From Leptolyngbyaceae cyanobacterium CSSed165cm_216 (lineage in GTDB: Bacteria; Cyanobacteriota; Cyanobacteriia; Phormidesmidales; Phormidesmidaceae): DNA of 8,351 bases. Where the stretch lies: assembly GCA_007135385.1 (NCBI GenBank), contig SLIY01000301.1:1-8351 (forward strand), in the 5' to 3' direction. Every line of letters starts with the position of its first letter. Within the stretch, counting starts at the first letter, position 1. Positions 4,939 to 8,351 of the stretch are shown here, piece by piece. The position numbers and the translations under genes are program-made. The notes beneath the pieces were generated by a model. The model was not told the DNA's origin and made no database searches. It was given only the letters and a program-made list of their open reading frames with translations.

Positions 4939-5277
4939 TTAAGCGGTTTTCGACTGCTGGGAGGATGAGCGACCTGATTTCTTGGGCTTAGTGGCGATCG
5001 TCACTGGTCCATGAACCGTTGTTTGACAAGCTAGTCGGCAAGTTTCCGGCCATTTTTTCAGCTTACGATCTTCTACAGCAGTGCGGGGAGACAGGTGCTC
5101 ATGACCATCTACCACATCCACCACACAGGTGCCGCACTGACCATAGCCTCCGCAGTTCATCAGCTTGCCGCTGAAGGTATACAGGTCAATACGATTTTCC
5201 AACGCCTTAAAGCGCAGGTTGGCCCCATCTGGCATCGTAATCTGAATGTCTTCGTTAAGAAACTTAACAGTTGCCAT
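4939..5277 (-). CDS. 2Fe-2S ferredoxin
   Basis: A 112-residue soluble one-electron carrier with a beta-grasp ferredoxin fold. The cluster motif is CGGYGQCGTC (C42, C48, C51), with the fourth ligand at C84 in ETCRLACQT (C80 is an extra Cys). The spacing CX5CX2C is that of adrenodoxin/Isc-type ferredoxins and unlike the CX4CX2C of photosynthetic PetF, so this is probably not the main PSI acceptor. The last 15 residues are a polar, basic Lys/Ser-rich tail (TKPKKSGRSSSQQ). The frame is open to an ATG at 5415, but the ATG at 5277 is chosen because AAAGGAGA stands about 7-10 nt in front of it and because MATVKFLNED is where the fold begins. It is divergent from psbB (352 bp between starts) and upstream of psbM on the same strand, which suggests a PSII-linked role; its partner is unknown. 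Confidence 0.92.
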   Translation of the reverse strand: MATVKFLNEDIQITMPDGANLRFKALENRIDLYTFSGKLMNCGGYGQCGTCVVDVVDGHEHLSPRTAVEDRKLKKWPETCRLACQTTVHGPVTIATKPKKSGRSSSQQSKTA

Positions 5278-5490
5278 AGACCTATCTCCTTTGCTTGCGG
5301 CGTCAATAATGACTGATAATTCGGGCGTTTCGCGGCCAACGTGGGTATCCCTGGGAACTGATTCCAGCTGAAATCTAGCCAGAATCAAGCCATTAGCTTG
5401 CGAGCGGGATTTCAACTAGTTACACTTCGTTAAGTAATTTCATTGTTACATCTGATCTGTACCAAATGAATTCTTATCCATCAATGGCCG

Positions 5491-5502
5491 TGGCAATTGC
5501 CA
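5491..5502. promoter_or_regulatory. 12-bp perfect palindrome upstream of psbB
   Basis: TGGCAATTGCCA is fully self-complementary, 128 bp before the psbB start. It could be a binding site for a dimeric regulator; no known cyanobacterial operator is recognised. Confidence 0.35.
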
Positions 5503-5591
5503 AACGATCCCGGAGGATGGAGATGGGATAGGGGATTCTGTGAGCCCAATCTGATAGGCTTATTAGTATCTGGCATTCTTAAGACAATTCC

Positions 5592-5607
5592 AAAACAACA
5601 TTGTTTT
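5592..5607 (+). promoter_or_regulatory. Dyad in the psbB 5' leader
   Basis: AAAACAA and TTGTTTT are exact inverted 7-bp arms around CA, ending 22 bp before the psbB ATG and just before the Shine-Dalgarno run. The 2-nt spacer disfavours a tight RNA hairpin, so a DNA operator or a weak opened hairpin is more likely. Confidence 0.4.
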
Positions 5608-5612
5608 ACCTA

Positions 5613-5620
5613 GAGGAGGA
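5613..5620 (+). promoter_or_regulatory. psbB ribosome binding site
   Basis: GAGGAGGA, an almost perfect anti-16S match 9 nt before the ATG at 5630; the strongest in the window, fitting a highly expressed PSII core protein. Confidence 0.85.
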
Positions 5621-5629
5621 GAGTAGTCA

Positions 5630-7162
5630 ATGGGACTACCCTGGTATCGGGTACATACGGTCGTCATTAACGATCCCGGTCGACTGATTTCTGTACACCT
5701 AATGCATACAGCCTTAGTGGCTGGCTGGGCTGGCTCTATGGCCCTGTTTGAACTAGCCACCTTTGATCCAAGCGATCCCGTGCTGAATCCCATGTGGCGG
5801 CAGGGGATGTTTGTGCTGCCTTTCATGGCGCGCCTAGGCGTTACTCAATCTTGGGGTGGTTGGAGTGTGACTGGCGAAACTGCTGTCAACCCTGGCTTTT
5901 GGTCCTTTGAAGGCGTCGCGGCTGCCCACATTGTGTTGGCCGGTCTGCTGTTCTTGGCCGCCTGCTGGCACTGGGTTTTCTGGGATCTCGATCTATTCCG
6001 GGACCCTCGTACTGGAGAGCCCGCCTTAGACTTGCCCAAAATGTTTGGTATTCACCTGTTCCTGTCCGGGCTACTGTGCTTTGGATTTGGAGCTTTCCAC
6101 CTAACGGGGCTCTGGGGCCCTGGGATGTGGGTGTCAGACCCTTACGGTATCACCGGCCATGTGCAGGGTGTGGCCCCAGAGTGGGGGGCGGCTGGGTTTA
6201 ACCCCTTCAATCCAGGGGGGATTGTCGCTCACCATATTGCGGCTGGTATTGTCGGTATCATTGCCGGGCTATTCCACCTGACGGTACGTCCACCGCAGCG
6301 ACTATATAAAGCGCTGCGCATGGGTAATATTGAAACGGTGTTGTCCAGCAGTATTGCCGCTGTTTTCTTTGCGGCCTTCGTGGTCGCAGGTACCATGTGG
6401 TACGGCAGTGCCGCCACCCCCATCGAATTGTTTGGTCCTACCCGCTACCAATGGGATAGCAGTTATTTTCAGCAGGAAATTCAACGGCGAGTCCAGTCTG
6501 AAGTAAGTGCCGGGGCCACATTAGCTGAGGCTTACTCCACGGTTCCTGAAAAGTTGGCGTTCTACGACTATGTGGGTAACAGCCCTGCTAAGGGGGGCTT
6601 ATTCCGAGTTGGCCCGATGAACCAAGGCGATGGCTTAGCCCAGGGTTGGCTGGGTCACCCCGTCTTCAAAGACGGTGAAGGGCGAGTTCTGTCCGTGCGT
6701 CGTTTGCCCAGCTTCTTCGAGACTTTCCCAGTTGTGCTGGTGGATGAAGACGGTATTATCCGAGCTGATATCCCTTTCCGACGGGCCGAATCGAAGTATA
6801 GCTTTGAGCAGACCGGTGTCACGGCTACCTTCTACGGGGGTGAGTTGAATGGTCAGACCATTACTGAACCAGCCCTGTTAAAGCGTTATGCCCGTAAAGC
6901 TCAATTGGGTGAGCCCTTTGAGTTTGACTTGGAAACCCTAGGGTCAGATGGTGTGTTCCGCACCAGCACCCGTGGCTGGTTTACCTTTGGTCATGCTGTG
7001 TTTGCGCTGTTGTTCTTCTTTGGTCATATCTGGCACGGTGCTCGTACCTTGTTCCGAGATGTGTTTGCGGGTATTGATCCCGATCTGTCTGCTGAACAGG
7101 TGGAATGGGGCTTCTTTGCCAAGGTAGGGGATACCTCTACGCGTCAGGAAGAAACAGTTTAA
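5630..7162 (+). CDS. psbB: Photosystem II CP47 chlorophyll apoprotein
   Basis: Core antenna protein that binds about 16 chlorophyll a and hands excitation energy to the D1/D2 reaction centre in the thylakoid. The 510 residues match the family length. Six transmembrane helices are visible, at roughly 15-38, 94-117, 138-160, 195-218, 236-258 and 450-472, with the large lumenal loop E between helices V and VI (about 260-445). The chlorophyll-ligating histidines are all in place: H9, H23, H26, H100, H114, H142, H157, H201, H202, H216, H455, H466 and H469. The N-terminus MGLPWYRVHTVVINDPGRL and the C-terminal EQVEWG segment are canonical. No frameshift or missing segment is seen. psbT follows 120 bp downstream on the same strand, with a hairpin between them. 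Confidence 0.99.
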   Translation: MGLPWYRVHTVVINDPGRLISVHLMHTALVAGWAGSMALFELATFDPSDPVLNPMWRQGMFVLPFMARLGVTQSWGGWSVTGETAVNPGFWSFEGVAAAHIVLAGLLFLAACWHWVFWDLDLFRDPRTGEPALDLPKMFGIHLFLSGLLCFGFGAFHLTGLWGPGMWVSDPYGITGHVQGVAPEWGAAGFNPFNPGGIVAHHIAAGIVGIIAGLFHLTVRPPQRLYKALRMGNIETVLSSSIAAVFFAAFVVAGTMWYGSAATPIELFGPTRYQWDSSYFQQEIQRRVQSEVSAGATLAEAYSTVPEKLAFYDYVGNSPAKGGLFRVGPMNQGDGLAQGWLGHPVFKDGEGRVLSVRRLPSFFETFPVVLVDEDGIIRADIPFRRAESKYSFEQTGVTATFYGGELNGQTITEPALLKRYARKAQLGEPFEFDLETLGSDGVFRTSTRGWFTFGHAVFALLFFFGHIWHGARTLFRDVFAGIDPDLSAEQVEWGFFAKVGDTSTRQEETV

Positions 7163-7181
7163 CTTTGACGCCTGTTTAGTC

Positions 7182-7227
7182 AATGTGCCCGACCGTTGAG
7201 CCTATCCGCCCATCTGTCGGGCACATT
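7182..7227 (+). other. 12-bp hairpin between psbB and psbT
   Basis: AATGTGCCCGAC (7182-7193) pairs exactly with GTCGGGCACATT (7216-7227) around a 22-nt loop. It begins 20 nt after the psbB stop. There is no U tract after it, so full termination is unlikely; candidate roles are protecting the psbB 3' end from exonucleases, RNA processing, or partial attenuation of psbT. Confidence 0.6.
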
Positions 7228-7282
7228 ACATCTGAAATCCTTGTAAACTAAAGATAGCTAGTTAGGTAGGAGCCTTTTCACT

Positions 7283-7381
7283 ATGGAAGCTGTCGCTTAC
7301 ATCTTCATTTTTGCTTGCGTTATCGGTACGCTCTTTTTCGCGATCGCCTTTCGTGAGCCTCCCCGCATTTCGAAGGACTAA
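7283..7381 (+). CDS. psbT: Photosystem II reaction centre protein T
   Basis: A 32-residue single-helix thylakoid protein, MEAVAYIFIFACVIGTLFFA at the start and ending FREPPRISKD. The FREPPRI tail is the signature of PsbT. One transmembrane helix covers about residues 4-23. PsbT sits beside CP47 at the PSII dimer interface, where it contacts PsbM. AGGAG (7268-7272) precedes the ATG by 10 nt. psbB-psbT is the usual order in cyanobacteria and chloroplasts. A HIP1 octamer lies inside this tiny gene. Confidence 0.97.
   Translation: MEAVAYIFIFACVIGTLFFAIAFREPPRISKD
7340..7347. repeat. HIP1 octamer GCGATCGC
   Basis: Perfect copy within psbT, encoding the Phe-Ala-Ile-Ala part of the helix. Confidence 0.9.
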
Positions 7382-7412
7382 GCTGAAAATTCCCACTGAC
7401 CGGTCTAATTTA

Positions 7413-7535
7413 TGTCAGAATTTTGCTGAGGTGGGTAATTAATTTAGTTGCTTTTTGCACAATTTAATTAATATAGAGGCAAGTTTTCTTTTTAAGAGGG
7501 CTTGCTTCTGTCGTTGTTACCCTAAATTTCTGACA
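7413..7535. repeat. Nested inverted repeats in the psbT-nrdR spacer
   Basis: Outer arms TGTCAGAATTTT (7413-7424) and AAATTTCTGACA (7524-7535) match at 11 of 12 positions; GGGTAA (7433-7438) and TTACCC (7517-7522) form a second pair inside. The 123-bp unit has the shape of a small terminal-inverted-repeat element, but no target-site duplication flanks it. Confidence 0.45.
7438..7472 (+). terminator. AT-rich hairpin after psbT, possible terminator
   Basis: ATTAATT (7438-7444) pairs with AATTAAT (7466-7472), then one mismatch, then AGTTG with CAATT (one G-U); the loop is about 9 nt. A T-rich stretch (TTTTCTTTTT, 7484-7493) follows 11 nt later, too far for a classic intrinsic terminator. The same dyad overlaps a weak candidate nrdR promoter (TTGCTT 7448-7453, TATAGA 7472-7477, 18 bp apart), so an operator role is equally possible. 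Confidence 0.3.
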
Positions 7536-7578
7536 GAGGGTCCGTCGTTCGCATCTTCCGTCCCCCGGGAGCAAACCC

Positions 7579-8103
7579 ATGCATTGTCCGTTTTGCCAAC
7601 ATCCCAATAACCGCGTCCTAGAATCTCGCTCAGCAGAAGCTGGACGTAGTATTCGGCGGCGGCGAGAGTGTTTACGGTGCGAACGACGGTTCACCACTTA
7701 TGAACGCATCGAGTACGTGCCGATCACAGTGATTAAACGCAATAGCGACCACGAACTCTTTGAGCGGTCGAAAGTGCTGCGGGGGATTGTCCGTGCTTGC
7801 GAAAAAACCCCTGTCACCCCTCAAACCATTGAAACGGTAGTTGACGATATTGAAGCGGAGCTTCAACAACGGGCCAGTCGGGAAGTTAATAGCGCTGAAA
7901 TTGGTGAAATGGTACTAGCTAAGCTGCAAACCATTAATGAAGTTGCCTTTGTTAGGTTTGCCTCGGTTTACCGGCAGTTTCAAGGTATCCGCGATTTCAC
8001 CGACGCCCTCAGTCTGCTCCAAGACCAAGCCAATGGGACAACGTCTGAACAAGCTGATCCAGACACATCCCCTGCTTATGCCGTTTCCGTTTTCAGATCT
8101 TAA
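7579..8103 (+). CDS. nrdR: Transcriptional repressor NrdR
   Basis: ATP/dATP-sensing zinc repressor of ribonucleotide reductase genes. The zinc ribbon is MHCPFC (C3, C6) with CLRC (C31, C34), carrying the basic stretch RSIRRRREC and RFTTYERIE that are typical of the DNA-binding domain. The ATP-cone domain follows at about 49-139 (VIKRNSDHELFERSKVLRGI at its start, VAFVRFASVYRQF at its end). The protein is 174 residues; bacterial NrdR is usually 150-170, and the extra 20 or so residues are a polar C-terminal tail. GGGAG (7567-7571) lies 7 nt before the ATG. It follows psbT by 197 bp on the same strand. No ribonucleotide reductase gene is in the window, so its targets are elsewhere. Confidence 0.97.
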   Translation: MHCPFCQHPNNRVLESRSAEAGRSIRRRRECLRCERRFTTYERIEYVPITVIKRNSDHELFERSKVLRGIVRACEKTPVTPQTIETVVDDIEAELQQRASREVNSAEIGEMVLAKLQTINEVAFVRFASVYRQFQGIRDFTDALSLLQDQANGTTSEQADPDTSPAYAVSVFRS

Positions 8104-8191
8104 CCCTGAGTGTTTCGACGATGGTGAAGGGCTGGCATGACTTACCTCTGACTGCGTTCTCGGCGGCTGACAAGCCTTAGCTTCTCCGCAG

Positions 8192-8208
8192 ATAGTTGTC
8201 CCAACTAT
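8192..8208. promoter_or_regulatory. 7-bp perfect dyad touching a -35 box
   Basis: ATAGTTG (8192-8198), spacer TCC, CAACTAT (8202-8208). The right arm runs into the first base of the candidate -35 hexamer that starts at 8208, the usual place for a repressor or activator site. As RNA its 3-nt loop hairpin lies 88 nt after the nrdR stop without a U tract, so a terminator is less likely. Confidence 0.4.
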
Positions 8209-8236
8209 TCACCAACGCCATTTCATCAGCTATAAT
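8208..8236 (+). promoter_or_regulatory. Sigma70-type promoter near the right edge
   Basis: TTCACC (8208-8213, four of six matches) and a perfect TATAAT (8231-8236) with 17 bp spacing. The predicted start is near 8243. The gene served must begin beyond 8351, leaving a leader of at least 110 nt; that leader contains a small ATGCG/CGCAT hairpin with a UUGU loop (8272-8285). In other cyanobacteria I recall a ribosomal protein S1 gene near nrdR, which would fit, but none of it is in the window. Confidence 0.5.
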
Positions 8237-8351
8237 TTTAATCCTGTGGGTTTATCGGTCAGTCTGTGCCGATGCGTTGTCGCATGTATCTGGCGTGGGC
8301 TTCTAACTAACTGAGTTGATTGTTTTGTACGTCTGCACAGAAACCGCAGTA

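Larger units (their letters stand above)
5278..5629. other. Divergent control region between the ferredoxin gene and psbB
   Basis: These 352 bp must hold both promoters. Visible elements are GTTACA direct repeats (5419-5424 and 5445-5450), the perfect palindrome TGGCAATTGCCA (5491-5502), a purine-rich stretch (about 5511-5536), the dyad AAAACAA-CA-TTGTTTT (5592-5607) and the psbB Shine-Dalgarno sequence. No clear -35/-10 pair is seen for psbB; TATTAGTAT around 5561-5569 is the best -10 candidate and lacks a good -35. Confidence 0.6.

Noticed and set aside
5278..5415. Longer ferredoxin start at 5415
   Set aside because: The ATG at 5277 has a good Shine-Dalgarno sequence and matches the natural beginning of the fold; the added residues are unlike a ferredoxin.
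5434..5449. NtcA-like site GTA...TAC between the ferredoxin gene and psbB
   Set aside because: The spacing is 10 bp where NtcA prefers 8, and neither gene is a typical nitrogen-control target.
7457..7476. NrdR box near the nrdR start
   Set aside because: Only a partial half-site resemblance (GCACAATTT); no symmetrical 16-bp box or tandem pair is present.

Overview
The window is chromosomal DNA from an oxygenic cyanobacterium. It carries three photosystem II genes (psbB, psbT and the very short psbM), a plant-type lipid-quinone oxidoreductase of the NdbB/NDC1 kind, and five perfect copies of the cyanobacterial HIP1 octamer GCGATCGC (chance expectation in 8.35 kb is about 0.1). The genus cannot be named from the sequence alone.

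Layout. (1) 1-637, minus: N-terminal 212 residues of a CDC48-like AAA ATPase that runs off the left edge. (2) 734-1999, minus: NdbB-like NAD(P)H:quinone oxidoreductase, probably co-oriented with the ATPase (96 nt gap). (3) 2000-2423: divergent control region with a 13-bp perfect hairpin on the ndbB side and, on the other side, a structured leader with a 29-codon upstream ORF and a hairpin that covers the ribosome binding site of the next gene. (4) 2424-3278, plus: Sfp/HetI-type 4'-phosphopantetheinyl transferase. (5) 3244-4020, minus: Anbu-type proteasome-like peptidase, overlapping the transferase tail to tail by 35 bp. (6) 4021-4649: 629 bp without a convincing gene, holding an intrinsic terminator and several unrelated short tandem repeats. 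(7) 4650-4760, minus: psbM. (8) 4939-5277, minus: 2Fe-2S ferredoxin. (9) 5278-5629: divergent ferredoxin/psbB control region. (10) 5630-7162 psbB and 7283-7381 psbT, plus. (11) 7579-8103, plus: nrdR. (12) 8104-8351: no gene; a sigma70-like promoter with a dyad over its -35 box, apparently serving a gene beyond the right edge.

How the parts relate. CP47 (psbB), PsbT and PsbM are neighbours in the PSII structure, PsbT and PsbM lying at the dimer interface, so the right half is a PSII gene neighbourhood with a divergent ferredoxin between its two arms. NrdR (dNTP supply) follows psbT on the same strand. The left half is metabolic and protein-quality functions: quinone reduction (phylloquinone pathway in the characterised homologue), carrier-protein activation, an AAA ATPase and a self-compartmentalising peptidase.

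No wholly new multi-gene system is evident. The most unusual material is regulatory: the transferase leader (upstream ORF whose stop codon lies at the edge of the hairpin that hides the next start), the orphan terminator upstream of anbu, the 14-bp-period repeat tract, and a series of perfect dyads around psbB, psbT and nrdR.
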